Source: Streptomyces calvus (GTDB taxonomy: Bacteria; Actinomycetota; Actinomycetes; Streptomycetales; Streptomycetaceae). From it: a stretch of DNA of 64,000 nt. Positions within the stretch are counted from its first letter, which is position 1. Every line of letters starts with the position of its first letter. Below, piece after piece: positions 1 to 12,056 of this stretch. Both the position numbers and the translations under genes were made by a program. The stretch spans positions 155,062-219,061 of the forward strand of contig NZ_VCNP01000009.1 in NCBI RefSeq assembly GCF_006782915.1, given 5' to 3'. The notes beneath the pieces were generated by a model that was not told where the DNA came from, searched no databases, and worked only from the letters and a program-made list of their open reading frames with translations.

Positions 1-1940
<1,940 letters not shown>

Positions 1941-1959
1941 CGCGACCGCGAGAAAGAAG

Positions 1960-3132
1960 ATGATCACTGTGAGCGAAGCGACCGCGACCGCGGGAGCACT
2001 GAAGCGGCTGGCCGACGAGGGTGTGTCGGTGTGGCTGGACGACCTCTCCAGGGAACGGATCGCCTCCGGCTCTCTCGCCGGACTGGTCGAGTCCGGGACC
2101 GTGGTGGGTGTCACCACCAATCCGTCGATCTTCCAGGCGGCCATCGGCTCCGGCGCGGGCTACGAGGAGCAGCTCGCCGACCTGGCCGTGCGGGGCGTCA
2201 CCGTCGACGAGGCGGTGCGGATGACGACCACCGCCGACGTGCGGGCCGCCGCGGACGTCCTGCGGCCCGTGTACGAGGCGACCGGCGGACGGGACGGGTG
2301 GGTCTCCATCGAGGTGGACCCGCGGCTGGCGCACGACGCGCGGGCGACGGCCGCCGAGGCCCGGCAGCTGGCCTGGCTGGTCGACCGGCCCAACGTGATG
2401 ATCAAGATTCCGGCCACCGAGGCCGGTCTCCCCGCGATCACCGAGGTGATCGGCGCCGGGATCAGCGTCAACGTGACCCTGATCTTCTCCCTGGAGCGCT
2501 ACCGCCAGGTCATGGACGCCTATCTGGCCGGTCTGGAGCGGGCGCGCGCCGCCGGGCTCGACCTGGCCGCGATCCACTCCGTCGCGTCCTTCTTCGTCTC
2601 CCGCGTCGACCGCGAGATCGACAAGCGGCTGACGGTGCTGGGCACGGACGAGGCCCTGGCCCTCAGGGGCCGGGCGGCCCTGGCCAACGCGCGACTGGCC
2701 TACGAGGCGTACGAGAGCGTGTTCGGCTCCGCCGACGGTTCGACCGGGCCCGGCGACCGCTGGTCGGCGCTGGCCGGGGACGCGGGGGCGAACGAGCAGC
2801 GCCCGCTGTGGGCGTCCACGGGGGTGAAGGACCCGGCGTACCGGGACACCCTGTATGTGGAGGAACTGGTCGCGCCCGGCACCGTCAACACGATGCCCGA
2901 GGCGACGCTGCGGGCCACCGCCGACCACGGGGTGGTCCGGGGCGACACCGTCACCGGCGGTTATGCCGGGGCGCGGGCCGATCTGGCCGCCGTGGAGCGG
3001 CTCGGGATCCCGTACGACGAAGTGGTGCGGCAGCTGGAGAACGAGGGCGTCGCGAAGTTCGAGGACGCCTGGCAGGAGCTGCTCGACGCGGTGGCGAAGT
3101 CGCTCGGCGACAAGGGAGTTGACGCGGAATGA
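1960..3132 (+). CDS. tal: Transaldolase
   Basis: Transaldolase transfers a three-carbon dihydroxyacetone unit between sugar phosphates through a Schiff-base lysine. The product is 390 aa if it starts at ATG 1960. The actinobacterial form is recognisable from [10 protein letters not shown] near the N-terminus, [12 protein letters not shown], and the [12 protein letters not shown] segment that carries the catalytic Lys. The purine-rich run at 1951-1959 touches the ATG but lies 9 nt before an in-frame GTG at 1969, so the real start may be that GTG (387 aa). The stop overlaps the zwf start as ATGA, indicating translational coupling. Confidence 0.95.
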   Translation: MITVSEATATAGALKRLADEGVSVWLDDLSRERIASGSLAGLVESGTVVGVTTNPSIFQAAIGSGAGYEEQLADLAVRGVTVDEAVRMTTTADVRAAADVLRPVYEATGGRDGWVSIEVDPRLAHDARATAAEARQLAWLVDRPNVMIKIPATEAGLPAITEVIGAGISVNVTLIFSLERYRQVMDAYLAGLERARAAGLDLAAIHSVASFFVSRVDREIDKRLTVLGTDEALALRGRAALANARLAYEAYESVFGSADGSTGPGDRWSALAGDAGANEQRPLWASTGVKDPAYRDTLYVEELVAPGTVNTMPEATLRATADHGVVRGDTVTGGYAGARADLAAVERLGIPYDEVVRQLENEGVAKFEDAWQELLDAVAKSLGDKGVDAE

Positions 3133-4799
3133 CGGACGAGACGACCCAGCCGGCGGTGGCCGAGGAGGAGCAGGTGACGGACGCCCGGACGAGCCCGCCG
3201 CAGGAACCGGCCGACGGCCCGACGGTTCCACCACAGGAACCGGCGGACGTCGGATCGGCCCTCCCCGCGCCCCCGGCCGACTGGTCCAACCCGCTGCGCG
3301 ACCCCCAGGACCGCAGGCTGCCCCGGGTCGCCGGCCCGTCCGGGCTGGTGATCTTCGGTGTGACGGGCGACCTGTCCCGCAAGAAGCTGATGCCGGCCGT
3401 GTACGACCTCGCCAACCGGGGTCTGCTGCCGCCGGGCTTCTCGCTGGTCGGGTTCGCCCGCCGGGACTGGGAGGACCAGGACTTCGCGCAGGTGGTGCAC
3501 GACGCGGTCAAGGAGCACGCCCGCACGCCGTTCCGCGAGGAGGTCTGGCAGCAGCTCTCGGAGGGCATGCGGTTCATCCCGGGCGACTTCGACGACGACG
3601 CGGCCTTCGAGGCGCTGCGCGCGGCCGTCGAGGAGCTGGACGCCTCCCGCGGCACCAGCGGCAACTACGCCTTCTACCTCTCCGTGCCGCCGAAGTTCTT
3701 CCCCAAGGTGGTCGAGCAGCTGAAGAAGCACGGGCTGGCCGACGCACCGGAGGGCTCCTGGCGGCGCGCGGTGATCGAGAAGCCGTTCGGGCACGACCTG
3801 AGGTCGGCCGAGGAGCTGAACGCGATCGTGCACGAGGTGTTCGACCCGGAGCAGGTCTTCCGGATCGACCACTACCTCGGCAAGGAGACCGTGCAGAACA
3901 TCCTGGCGCTGCGCTTCGCCAACCAGATGTTCGAGCCGATCTGGAACCGGTCCTTCGTGGACCATGTGCAGATCACCATGGCCGAGGACATCGGCATCGG
4001 CGGCCGCGCCGGCTACTACGACGGCATCGGCGCCGCCCGCGACGTCATCCAGAACCACCTGCTGCAACTGATGGCACTGACCGCGATGGAGGAGCCCGCC
4101 TCCTTCGACGCGGCCTCGCTGCTGACCGAGAAGCTGAAGGTGTTCCGGGCCGTTCAGCTCCCGGAGGACCTGGGCCGGCACACGGTGCGCGGACAGTACG
4201 CGGGTGCCTGGCAGGGCGGCGCGAAGGTGCGCGGCTATCTGGAGGAGGAGGGCATCGACCCGGCGTCCACCACCGACACCTACGCCGCGATCAAGCTGGG
4301 CATCGACAACCGCCGCTGGGCGGGTGTCCCCTTCTACCTGCGCACCGGCAAGCGGCTGGGCCGCCGGGTCACCGAGATCGCGGTGGTGTTCCAGCGGGCC
4401 CCGCACTCCCCGTTCGACTCCAGCGCCACCGAGGAGCTCGGGCAGAACGCGATCGTGATCCGCGTCCAGCCGGACGAGGGCATGACCGTCCGGTTCGGCT
4501 CCAAGGTGCCGGGCACGTCGATGGAGCTGCGGGACGTGACGATGGACTTCGCCTACGGCGAGTCGTTCACCGAGTCCAGCCCGGAGGCGTACGAGCGGCT
4601 CATCCTGGACGTCCTGCTGGGGGACGCCAACCTGTTCCCCCGTCACCAGGAAGTGGAAGAGTCCTGGAAGATCCTCGACCCGATCGAGGAGTACTGGGCG
4701 TCTCACGGGCGGCCCGCGCAGTACGCGTCGGGCAGCTGGGGACCCGCGGAAGCCGACGAGATGCTCGCACGAGACGGACGGAGCTGGCGCAGGCCATGA
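3129..4799 (+). CDS. zwf: Glucose-6-phosphate 1-dehydrogenase
   Basis: Zwf oxidises glucose-6-phosphate to 6-phosphogluconolactone with NADP, the entry step of the oxidative pentose phosphate pathway. The 556-aa product has the nucleotide-binding [10 protein letters not shown] (residues 77-86) and the substrate/catalytic signature RIDHYLGKE (about 245-253). It is some 50 residues longer than usual because of a Pro/Glu/Ala-rich N-terminal leader in which PPQEPAD occurs twice. An internal start cannot be excluded, but the ATGA overlap with tal supports the long form. It also overlaps opcA by ATGA, fitting the known Zwf-OpcA partnership. Confidence 0.96.
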   Translation: MTDETTQPAVAEEEQVTDARTSPPQEPADGPTVPPQEPADVGSALPAPPADWSNPLRDPQDRRLPRVAGPSGLVIFGVTGDLSRKKLMPAVYDLANRGLLPPGFSLVGFARRDWEDQDFAQVVHDAVKEHARTPFREEVWQQLSEGMRFIPGDFDDDAAFEALRAAVEELDASRGTSGNYAFYLSVPPKFFPKVVEQLKKHGLADAPEGSWRRAVIEKPFGHDLRSAEELNAIVHEVFDPEQVFRIDHYLGKETVQNILALRFANQMFEPIWNRSFVDHVQITMAEDIGIGGRAGYYDGIGAARDVIQNHLLQLMALTAMEEPASFDAASLLTEKLKVFRAVQLPEDLGRHTVRGQYAGAWQGGAKVRGYLEEEGIDPASTTDTYAAIKLGIDNRRWAGVPFYLRTGKRLGRRVTEIAVVFQRAPHSPFDSSATEELGQNAIVIRVQPDEGMTVRFGSKVPGTSMELRDVTMDFAYGESFTESSPEAYERLILDVLLGDANLFPRHQEVEESWKILDPIEEYWASHGRPAQYASGSWGPAEADEMLARDGRSWRRP

Positions 4800-5731
4800 A
4801 GATCGACCTGACCGACACCACGGCAAGCAAGGTCAACAAGGCGTTGGTGCAGGGCCGCCGCGCCATCGGCACACCGGCCGTGGGCATGGTCCTGACGATG
4901 GTGATCGTCACGGACGAGGAGAACGCCTACGACGCGATCAAGGCGGCCGAGGAGGCCTCGCACGAGCACCCCTCGCGCACCCTGGTCGTCATCAAGCGGC
5001 ACGCCCGCACCCCGCGTGAGCGCACCCACTCCCGGCTGGACGCCGAGGTGCGGGTCGGCTCGGAGGCGGGCACCGGCGAGACGGTGGTGCTGCGAACCTA
5101 CGGCGAGGTGTCCGAGCACGCCGACTCGGTGGTGCTGCCGCTGCTGCTGCCGGACGCCCCGGTGGTGGTGTGGTGGCCGTCGGACGCGCCCGCGAACCCC
5201 TCGAAGGACCCGCTCGGCGCGCTGGGACAGCGCAGGATCACCGACCTGTACGCGGTCGAGAACCCCATGGACGTCCTCGAGACCCGCAGGCGCACCTACG
5301 CGCCCGGCGACACCGACCTCGCCTGGACCCGGCTGACGCTGTGGCGTTCCATGCTGGCGGCGGCGCTGGACCAGGCACGCGCGACGGTGACCTCGGCGGC
5401 GGTGGAGGCCGAGGCCGACAACCCGGCCGCCGAACTGCTGGCCCGCTGGCTGGAGGCCCGGCTGCGGGTCCCCGTCGACCGGGTGGTGACCGAGGGCCCG
5501 GTCGTCACGGCGGTCCGGCTGGGCACCGCGGACGGGGAGGTCGTCATCGACCGTCCCGAGGGCCCGCTGGCCACGCTGACCCTGCCGGGCCAGCCCGCGC
5601 GCCGGCTGGCGCTGAAGGTCCGTGCCACCTCCGAACTCATCGCCGAGGAGCTCAGGCGCCTCGACGCGGACGAGATGTACGCCGTCGCGCTGCGCGGCGA
5701 GCACACCGAGGAGACCCCCGCCCATGTCTGA
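4796..5731 (+). CDS. opcA: Glucose-6-phosphate dehydrogenase assembly protein OpcA
   Basis: OpcA is the accessory protein that activates or assembles glucose-6-phosphate dehydrogenase in cyanobacteria and actinobacteria. The 311-aa product starts [17 protein letters not shown] and carries conserved family stretches such as VVWWPSDAP and [11 protein letters not shown]. The ATG was chosen because it overlaps the zwf stop (ATGA). Its own stop overlaps the pgi start by 8 nt, so the protein is made in step with both enzymes. No enzymatic motif is expected. Confidence 0.94.
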   Translation: MKIDLTDTTASKVNKALVQGRRAIGTPAVGMVLTMVIVTDEENAYDAIKAAEEASHEHPSRTLVVIKRHARTPRERTHSRLDAEVRVGSEAGTGETVVLRTYGEVSEHADSVVLPLLLPDAPVVVWWPSDAPANPSKDPLGALGQRRITDLYAVENPMDVLETRRRTYAPGDTDLAWTRLTLWRSMLAAALDQARATVTSAAVEAEADNPAAELLARWLEARLRVPVDRVVTEGPVVTAVRLGTADGEVVIDRPEGPLATLTLPGQPARRLALKVRATSELIAEELRRLDADEMYAVALRGEHTEETPAHV

Positions 5732-7366
5732 CGTCCCCGAGCCGACCCGGCGCCCCGAGTGGGCCGCCCTGGAGAACCACCGCAAGGACGCGCTGCCGCA
5801 GCCGGACCTGCGCGAGCTGTTCGCCGCCGACCCGTCGCGCGCCGAGCGCTACGTCGTCCACGTGGGCGACCTGCGCATCGACTACTCCAAGCACCTGGTC
5901 ACCGACGAGACGCTGGCGCTGCTCGGCGAACTGGCGGCGGCGACCGATGTGTTCGGGCTGCGGGACGCGATGTTCCGCGGGGAGCGGATCAACACCACCG
6001 AGGACCGGGCCGTGCTGCCCACGGCGCTGCGCGCGCCGCGTGACGCGGTGGTCGAGGTGGACGGGGAGAACGTGGTGCCGGCCGTGCACGCGGTGCTGGA
6101 CCGGATGGCCGCCTCCGCCGAGCGGGTCCGCTCCGGCGAGGGGACCGGCCACACCGGCCGGCGCATCCGCAACGTCGTCAACATCGGCATCGGCGGCTCC
6201 GACCGGGGCCCCGCGATGGCGTACGAGGTGCTGCGCCCCTACGCCGCGCGCGACCTGACCTTCCGGGTCGTGTCCAACGTGGACGGCGCCGCCCTGCACG
6301 AGGCCACCCGTGCCCTCGACCCGGCCGAGACGCTGTTCATCGTCGCCTCGAAGACGTTCACCACCATCGAGACGGTCACCAACGCCACCTCCGCGCGCAC
6401 GGGGCTGCTGGACGCCCTGGGTGACGAGGCCGCCGTCGCCCGCCACTTCGTCGCCCTGTCGACCAACGCCGGCAAGGTCGCCGACTTCGGAATCGACACG
6501 GCCAACATGTTCGAGTTCTGGGACTGGGTCGGCGGACGCTACTCCTACGCCTCGGCGATCGGCCTGTCCCTGATGATCGCCATCGGCCCGGACCGCTTCC
6601 GCGAGATGCTCGACGGCTTCCGCATCGTCGACGAACACTTCGTCAACGCCCCCGCCGAGGCCAACGGCCCGCTCCTGCTGGGCCTGCTGGGCATCTGGTA
6701 CAACAACTTCTTCGACGCGCAGTCGCGCGCGGTGCTGCCGTACTCGCACTACCTGTCGAAGTTCACCGCCTACCTCCAGCAGCTCGACATGGAGTCCAAC
6801 GGCAAGTCGGTGGACCGCCAGGGCGCCCCGTCACCTGGCAGACAGGACCGGTGGTGTGGGGCACGCCGGGCACGAACGGGCAGCACGCCTACTACCAGTT
6901 GATCCACCAGGGCACCAAGCTGATCCCCGCCGACCTGATCGGCTTCGCCCGGCCGGTCGCCGAGCTGAGCGACGAACTGAAGGCGCAGCACGACCTGCTG
7001 ATGGCCAACCTGTTCGCGCAGGGCCAGGCCCTCGCGTTCGGCAAGACCGCCGAGGAGGTGCGGGCGGAGGGCGTGCCCGAGGAGCAGGTGCCGCACCGCA
7101 CCTTCCACGGCAACCACCCCACCACCACGATCCTGGCCACCGAACTGACCCCGTCGGTGCTCGGCCAGCTCGTCGCGCTCTACGAGCACAAGGTGTTCGT
7201 GCAGGGCGCGATCTGGAACATCGACTCCTTCGACCAGTGGGGCGTCGAACTCGGCAAGGTCCTCGCCAAGCGCGTCGAGCCCGCCCTCACCGAGGGCGCC
7301 GACGTCCCCGGCCTCGACCCGTCCACGGCCGCGCTGGTGGCCGCCTACCGCGAACGCAGGAAGTGA
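5724..7366 (+). pseudogene. pgi: Glucose-6-phosphate isomerase, interrupted by a one-base frameshift
   Basis: Phosphoglucose isomerase interconverts glucose-6-phosphate and fructose-6-phosphate. The first frame (5724 to about 6830) encodes the SIS core with [21 protein letters not shown] and [11 protein letters not shown]. The second frame (about 6831 to 7366) continues with [20 protein letters not shown] and the C-terminal helices. Translation is continuous if one G is restored at the GCGCCCCG/TCACC junction (6830/6831), giving the expected [14 protein letters not shown]. As written, the first frame runs on for about 30 unrelated residues and stops near 6902. The joined length (about 547 aa) is normal and both halves look under selection, so a sequencing error in a C-run is at least as likely as real loss. 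Confidence 0.93.
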
Positions 7367-7372
7367 ACTGAC

Positions 7373-8257
7373 ATGCAGATCGGTCTTGTTGGTCTCGGCA
7401 AGATGGGCGGCAACATGCGGGAACGCATCCGCAACGCCGGCCACACCGTCATCGGGTACGACACCAATCCGGAACTCTCCGACGTCGCCCACCTGTCCGA
7501 CCTGGTCGACCAGCTCGCCGGGCCGCGCGCGGTGTGGGTGATGGTCCCGGCCGGCGCCGCCACGCAGCACGTCATCGACCAGCTGGCGAGCCTGCTCAAG
7601 CCCTGCGACACCGTGGTCGACGGCGGCAACTCCCGCTGGACGGACGACGAGCGCCACGCCAAGGAGCTGGCCGCCCGGGGCATCGGCTTCGTGGACGCGG
7701 GCGTCTCCGGCGGCGTCTGGGGCCTGCAGAACGGCTACGCCCTGATGGTCGGCGGCGACGAGGAGCACGTGGAGCGGCTGAAGCCGATCTTCGACGCGCT
7801 CAAGCCGGACGGACCGTACGGCTACGTCCACGCGGGCAAGGTGGGCGCCGGGCACTTCGCGAAGATGGTCCACAACGGCATCGAGTACGCCATGATGCAG
7901 GCCTACGCCGAGGGCTGGGAACTGCTCGAGAAGGTCTCGTCCGTGGACCACGTGCGGGAGGTGTTCCGCTCCTGGCAGGAGGGCACCGTCATCCGCTCCT
8001 GGCTGCTCGACCTCGCGGTGAACGCCCTAGACGAGGACGAGCACCTGGAGGCTCTGCGCGGCTACGCGGAGGACTCGGGCGAGGGCCGGTGGACCGTGGA
8101 GGCGGCGATCGACAACGCCGTGCCGCTGCCGGCGATCACCGCGTCCCTGTTCGCGCGGTTCGCCTCCCGTCAGGAGGACTCGCCGCAGATGAAGATGATC
8201 GCGGCGCTGCGCAACCAGTTCGGCGGACACGCCGTCGAGTCGGCGAAGAAGGCGTAA
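7373..8257 (+). CDS. gnd: 6-phosphogluconate dehydrogenase, decarboxylating (short form)
   Basis: This enzyme oxidatively decarboxylates 6-phosphogluconate to ribulose-5-phosphate. The 294-aa product has the N-terminal Rossmann motif GLVGLGKMGGNM and catalytic-site segments DAGVSGGVWG and GHFAKMVHNGIEYAMMQ. It belongs to the short tetrameric class (about 300 aa) that is often NAD-linked, not the 470-480-aa enteric form. It lies 6 nt after pgi and 5 nt before the phosphatase gene, so it is part of the same transcription unit. Confidence 0.95.
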   Translation: MQIGLVGLGKMGGNMRERIRNAGHTVIGYDTNPELSDVAHLSDLVDQLAGPRAVWVMVPAGAATQHVIDQLASLLKPCDTVVDGGNSRWTDDERHAKELAARGIGFVDAGVSGGVWGLQNGYALMVGGDEEHVERLKPIFDALKPDGPYGYVHAGKVGAGHFAKMVHNGIEYAMMQAYAEGWELLEKVSSVDHVREVFRSWQEGTVIRSWLLDLAVNALDEDEHLEALRGYAEDSGEGRWTVEAAIDNAVPLPAITASLFARFASRQEDSPQMKMIAALRNQFGGHAVESAKKA

Positions 8258-8262
8258 CGGAC

Positions 8263-8847
8263 GTGGGGGATCTGCTGCTGGCGCGGCACGGCGAGACGGA
8301 GTGGAGCAGAGCGGGCCGGCACACCGGCCGGACCGATCTGCCGCTCACGGCGGGCGGGGAGGCGCAGGCCAAGTCCCTCGCACCGCTGCTGGCCGGGCGG
8401 ACCTTCGGGCTGGTGCTGACCAGCCCGCTGGTCCGCGCCCGGCGCACCGCCGAACTGGCGGGCCTGACCGGGGCCGAACGGGAACCGGACCTGGCGGAGT
8501 GGGACTACGGCGCCTACGAGGGCATCACCACCGCCGAGATCCACCGGACCCGGCCCGACTGGGACCTGTGGACCGACGGGGTGCCGCCCGGCACGGAGTT
8601 CGCGGGTGAGTCGCCGGAGCAGGTCGGGGAGCGTGCGGACCGGGTGCTGGCGCGGGTGGCCGGAGCGCTGGAGGAGGGGGACGTGATGCTGGTGGCCCAC
8701 GGCCATCTGCTGCGGGTGCTGACGGCCCGCCGACTGGGCCTGCCCCCGGCGGCCGGCCGGCTGTTCCGCCTGGAGACGGGCACCCTGAGCCGTCTGTCGC
8801 TGGAGCACGGCAGGCCCGTCGTCGCGGAGTGGAACACCCGGCCGTGA
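8263..8847 (+). CDS. Histidine phosphatase family protein (phosphoglycerate mutase-like)
   Basis: A 194-aa branch-2 histidine phosphatase. The GTG at 8263 was chosen because it lies 5 nt after the gnd stop and leads straight into the catalytic LLLARHGETEW motif. The second catalytic His sits in MLVAHGHLLRVL. The family removes phosphate from small metabolites. Its place at the end of the pentose-phosphate operon suggests a sugar-phosphate or phosphoglycerate substrate, but the sequence does not decide which. Confidence 0.9.
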   Translation: MGDLLLARHGETEWSRAGRHTGRTDLPLTAGGEAQAKSLAPLLAGRTFGLVLTSPLVRARRTAELAGLTGAEREPDLAEWDYGAYEGITTAEIHRTRPDWDLWTDGVPPGTEFAGESPEQVGERADRVLARVAGALEEGDVMLVAHGHLLRVLTARRLGLPPAAGRLFRLETGTLSRLSLEHGRPVVAEWNTRP

Positions 8848-8979
8848 ACGGATGGGCGTGAGCCGCCCGGTCGTGAACGGGCGGACCTGAACAGCTCGGT
8901 CGTGACCAGGCGGACGTGAGCCGCCCGGCCGTCGGGTCGCCCGGCCGTCGGACCGCCCGGCCGTCGGGCCGGTTGTTCT
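8848..8979 (+). repeat. Short imperfect tandem repeats between convergent genes
   Basis: This stretch contains three near-identical copies of CGCCCGGCCGTCGG (about 8933-8970), preceded by looser repeats built on CGTGAACGG and GGCGTGAGCCGCCCGG. The units can pair with one another as GC-rich hairpins, so the region may act as a two-way terminator for the convergent genes on either side. No gene is seen here. Confidence 0.6.
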
Positions 8980-10893
8980 TCAGACGCCCGCGTGCGTCTG
9001 TGCCGCGTGCTGGGCGGCCAGGCGCACCGGGGCGTTGCGGGCACCGTAACCGCGGTGTCCGGGGTCGCGCTGGAGGAGTTCGAAGAAGACCCGCCCGACG
9101 GTGCGGGTGTAGCAGTGGCGCAGGGCGCCGTGCTCGTCACGGTCGTAGAGGATGCCCAGCTCCCGGTAGGCCTCCAGCTCGCCGTCGGCGAACTCGAAGC
9201 GGGCGGCGAGGTCGTCGTAGTAGTTCGCCGGGATCGGCAGCAGCCGGCCGCCCGCGTCGCGGAAACGTCGGGCCGCGGCGACCACGTCGTCGGTGGCGAG
9301 AGCGATGTGCTGGGCGTGCACGGTGTCGTCCGTGGGCGCGGCGCCGACGGTCAGGGCGATGCGGACGGTGCCGTCGGCGTTGCTGACCGCGCGGCTGCGC
9401 CGCAGGCCGTAGGGGTCGGCGACGTCGACGCTGTCCTCGGCCCGCAGTCCGAGCACGGCGCGGTGGAAGAGCACCGCCTCGTCGAAGTGGTGCCACGGCT
9501 GGGTGAGCGCGAGGTGGTCGATGTGCCGTACGTCGGTGGACGCGAAGGCGTGCCCGGTGTCCTCGAAGTCGGCGCGCCAGCCTCCGGGCCGGGTACCGCA
9601 GAAGAACAGTTCCGTGCCGTCGGGTGCGGCCACCGCGTCGAGCGGGGCGTCCCCGGGGGCGCGGCGGCGCGGCAGGACGGGCGCCAGCAGGGCCTCCGCG
9701 CGGCGGGCGGCTCCGGCGGGGTCGGGTGACTCGAGTCCGACGGCGGCCAGCCGGGTCCCGTCACGGCGTACCGCCGCCCCGGTGTTGACCAGGATGCGGG
9801 CCTCGCCCTGCTGCCACAGGTCGACGGGCTTGCCGCGGTGCCGGGCGGTGCGGGCGAAGCCCAGGGCGCGGAGCAGTCCCGCGAGGGGTTCGGCGTCCGG
9901 GGTGACGACTTCGGCGAAGGCGAAACCCGTGGGCACCACGGCGGCCGGCGGTCCGGCGACTCCGGCCGCCTCCTGGAGCCTGACCTCTTCCCGGGGGGTG
10001 AACTCCGCCCCGGGCGTGGCCTCTTCATGGGGCAGTCGCTCGTCCCGGAGCATGCCCTCGTCCCGGAGCATGCCCTCGTCCCGGAGGGTCACCTCCTCCT
10101 GGAGCGTGAGCAGGGAGCGGCGGGCGTCCACGGCGGTGGGGCCCGCCTCGGCCTGCCGGAAGACGTCGTTGAACACCTCCAGCGAGAGCGGCCCGGCGTA
10201 GCCGGTGCGCAGCACGTGCCGGACCAGGCCGGCGACGTCGAAACCGCCCTGGCCGGGGAAGCAGCGGTGGTGGCGGCTCCACTGCAGCACGTCCATCGCG
10301 GGCAGCGGGGCGTCGGCGAGCTGCAGGAAGAAGATCTTCTCGCCGGGGATGTCCTCGATGCCCCGGGGGTCGCTGCCGCGGGAGAGGATGTGGAAGCTGT
10401 CCAGGCAGGTCCCGAGCGCGGGACGACCGGCTGCCTCGACGATCCGCCAGGCGTGGTCGTAGGTGCTGACGTGCCGCCCCCAGGCCAGCGCCTCGTACGC
10501 CACCCGGCAGCCGAAGTCGGCGGCCAGGTCGGCGAGTTCGCCGAGCTGCGCGGCGGCGAGGGCGTCGTCGTCGACGGCCGCGGGGTCGACGCTGGAGCAG
10601 ACCAGGACCGTGTCGCCGCCCAGCCGGCGCGTCACCTCGAACGTGTGCCGGGCCCGGCGCAGGTTGCGGGCGAACACCTCCGCGGGCACGGCCTCGATGT
10701 CCCGCAGCGGCTGGTAGAGGTCGACGGTGAGCCCGAGGTCGGCGCAGCGGGCGCGGATCTCCTCGGGGGTGAGGGGTGCGGTGAGCAGGTCGTTCTCGAA
10801 GATCTCCACGCCGTCGAAGCCGGCCCGCGCAGCGGCCGTGAGCTTCTCGGTGAGGGACCCGCTGAGGGAGACGGTGGCGATGGACGTGCGCAC
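8980..10893 (-). CDS. 3-dehydroshikimate dehydratase fused to an HPPD-like dioxygenase domain
   Basis: A 637-aa two-domain protein. The N-terminal 270 or so residues form a xylose-isomerase-like TIM barrel related to 3-dehydroshikimate dehydratases, which make protocatechuate. The C-terminal half (about 330-637) is a 4-hydroxyphenylpyruvate-dioxygenase/VOC domain retaining the likely metal ligands His460 (in HIDHLAL), His529 (in HAQHIAL) and Glu605 (in FFELLQRD). The same fusion is known in QsuB of Corynebacterium and QuiC-type enzymes of Pseudomonas. The GTG at 10893 was chosen because an AGAGG ribosome site sits 7 nt upstream; the frame is open to 11013 but that part is arginine-rich and unconserved. 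The linker contains an 18-bp tandem repeat encoding LRDEGM. It follows the shikimate dehydrogenase gene by 130 nt on the same strand. Confidence 0.9.
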   Translation of the reverse strand: MRTSIATVSLSGSLTEKLTAAARAGFDGVEIFENDLLTAPLTPEEIRARCADLGLTVDLYQPLRDIEAVPAEVFARNLRRARHTFEVTRRLGGDTVLVCSSVDPAAVDDDALAAAQLGELADLAADFGCRVAYEALAWGRHVSTYDHAWRIVEAAGRPALGTCLDSFHILSRGSDPRGIEDIPGEKIFFLQLADAPLPAMDVLQWSRHHRCFPGQGGFDVAGLVRHVLRTGYAGPLSLEVFNDVFRQAEAGPTAVDARRSLLTLQEEVTLRDEGMLRDEGMLRDERLPHEEATPGAEFTPREEVRLQEAAGVAGPPAAVVPTGFAFAEVVTPDAEPLAGLLRALGFARTARHRGKPVDLWQQGEARILVNTGAAVRRDGTRLAAVGLESPDPAGAARRAEALLAPVLPRRRAPGDAPLDAVAAPDGTELFFCGTRPGGWRADFEDTGHAFASTDVRHIDHLALTQPWHHFDEAVLFHRAVLGLRAEDSVDVADPYGLRRSRAVSNADGTVRIALTVGAAPTDDTVHAQHIALATDDVVAAARRFRDAGGRLLPIPANYYDDLAARFEFADGELEAYRELGILYDRDEHGALRHCYTRTVGRVFFELLQRDPGHRGYGARNAPVRLAAQHAAQTHAGV

Positions 10894-11023
10894 GTCGGTA
10901 CCTCTTGCTTCCGTGAACTGCCGGGAACGGTCGGGGACTTCTGCGGGCCTGCCGGCCTGCGGGCCGGGCCACCGGTGGCGGGTTGCGGCGGACGCGCGGC
11001 CGGGGTGCGTCACCGGCGCCGGG

Positions 11024-11911
11024 TCACCGGGGGGCCGCGACGGCGCCGCCGGTCAGCTCCGTGAGGTCGGCGAGCATCCGGGCTGCGTCGGGTTCCCGTC
11101 CGGTGAACAGGCGGAACGCGTCCGCGGCCTGGAAGGCGGCCATGCCGCCGCCGTCGAGGGTGGCGCAGCCGGCCGCGCGGGCGGTGCGCAGCAGCTCGGT
11201 CTCCAGCGGGCGGTAGACGACCTCGGCGACCCACAGGTCCGGGTGCAGCAGCCCGGCCGGCAGGGGCAGGCCGGGGTGGGCGGCCATGCCGGTGGGGGTG
11301 GCGTGCACGAGGCCGCCGGTGCCGTGGGCGGCGGCGAGCAGCGCCGGCAGCCGCTCGGGGAGTGCGGAGGCGGCGCGGCCGGTGCCGAAGGCGCGGTTCA
11401 GCGCGGCGGCGAGTGCGGCGGCGCGTTCGGGCAGCGCGTCCACGACGGTGACCCGGCCGGCGCCCAGGGTGAGCAGGGCGTGCGCGACGGCGGCGCCGGC
11501 GCCGCCCGCGCCGAGCTGCACCACGCGTTCCAGCGGTGCGTCGGGAAGTCCGCGGGCGAAGGAGGCGGCGAAGCCGGTGACGTCGGTGTTGTGGCCGATC
11601 GCGCGGCCGTCCTCGAACACGACGGTGTTGACCGCGCCGAGCGCTTCCGCCCGCGGGTCCAGGGCGTCCAGGTGCTCGACGACGAGCCGCTTGCACGGGT
11701 GGGTGATGTTGAGCCCGTCGAATCCGAGAAGCCGTGCGGCACGCAGCAGTTCGCCGACCGCCTCGGGCGGCACGCCGATCGTGTCGAGGTCGAGGAGCCG
11801 GTACAGGCAGCGCAGTCCCTGGCGGCCGGCCTCCCGCTCGTGCAGCGCGGGGCTGAGCGACGGGCCGATGCCGGAGCCGATCAGTCCGACGAGATACGAG
11901 TCCTTGAGCAC
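11024..11911 (-). CDS. Shikimate/quinate 5-dehydrogenase
   Basis: A 295-aa AroE-family protein that interconverts shikimate (or quinate) and the 3-dehydro compound with a nicotinamide cofactor. It shows N-terminal GSGIGPSLSP, substrate-binding Lys74 (in NITHPCK) and Asp110 (in HNTDVTGF), and the dinucleotide motif QLGAGGAGAAV. The start is GTG with GGAGG 7 nt upstream. Pairing with a dehydroshikimate dehydratase, a TetR gene and a transporter points to a catabolic QsuD-like role, not aromatic amino acid synthesis. A candidate operator sits 21 bp upstream of the start. Confidence 0.92.
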   Translation of the reverse strand: MLKDSYLVGLIGSGIGPSLSPALHEREAGRQGLRCLYRLLDLDTIGVPPEAVGELLRAARLLGFDGLNITHPCKRLVVEHLDALDPRAEALGAVNTVVFEDGRAIGHNTDVTGFAASFARGLPDAPLERVVQLGAGGAGAAVAHALLTLGAGRVTVVDALPERAAALAAALNRAFGTGRAASALPERLPALLAAAHGTGGLVHATPTGMAAHPGLPLPAGLLHPDLWVAEVVYRPLETELLRTARAAGCATLDGGGMAAFQAADAFRLFTGREPDAARMLADLTELTGGAVAAPR

Positions 11912-11932
11912 CGTGGACCTCCAGGCGGCTCA

Positions 11933-11956
11933 CTAATGTACGAACCAGTACGTTAG
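11933..11956. promoter_or_regulatory. Candidate TetR operator between dehydrogenase and tetR genes
   Basis: An imperfect palindrome of 24 bp with arms CTAATGTAC and GTACGTTAG (8 of 9 positions complementary) around a 6-bp spacer. It lies in the 145-bp divergent intergenic region, close to the dehydrogenase start. A second palindrome with the same CTAA...TTAG ends and total length lies before the transporter gene, which supports a common regulator. That the regulator is the adjacent TetR protein is inference. Confidence 0.65.
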
Positions 11957-12056
11957 CTATATCAGCAGTATCCGTCCCGCGGGAAGACCCGGCGGGCCCG
12001 GCTCCGGGCTGCTTCTACAATCACCGGCACCGCACCCACCGGCCCGAAGGAACCCG

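Noticed and set aside
2961..4826. A 621-codon antisense frame across tal and zwf
   Set aside because: His/Gly/Arg/Val-rich shadow sequence typical of high-GC genes; zwf and opcA account for the region.
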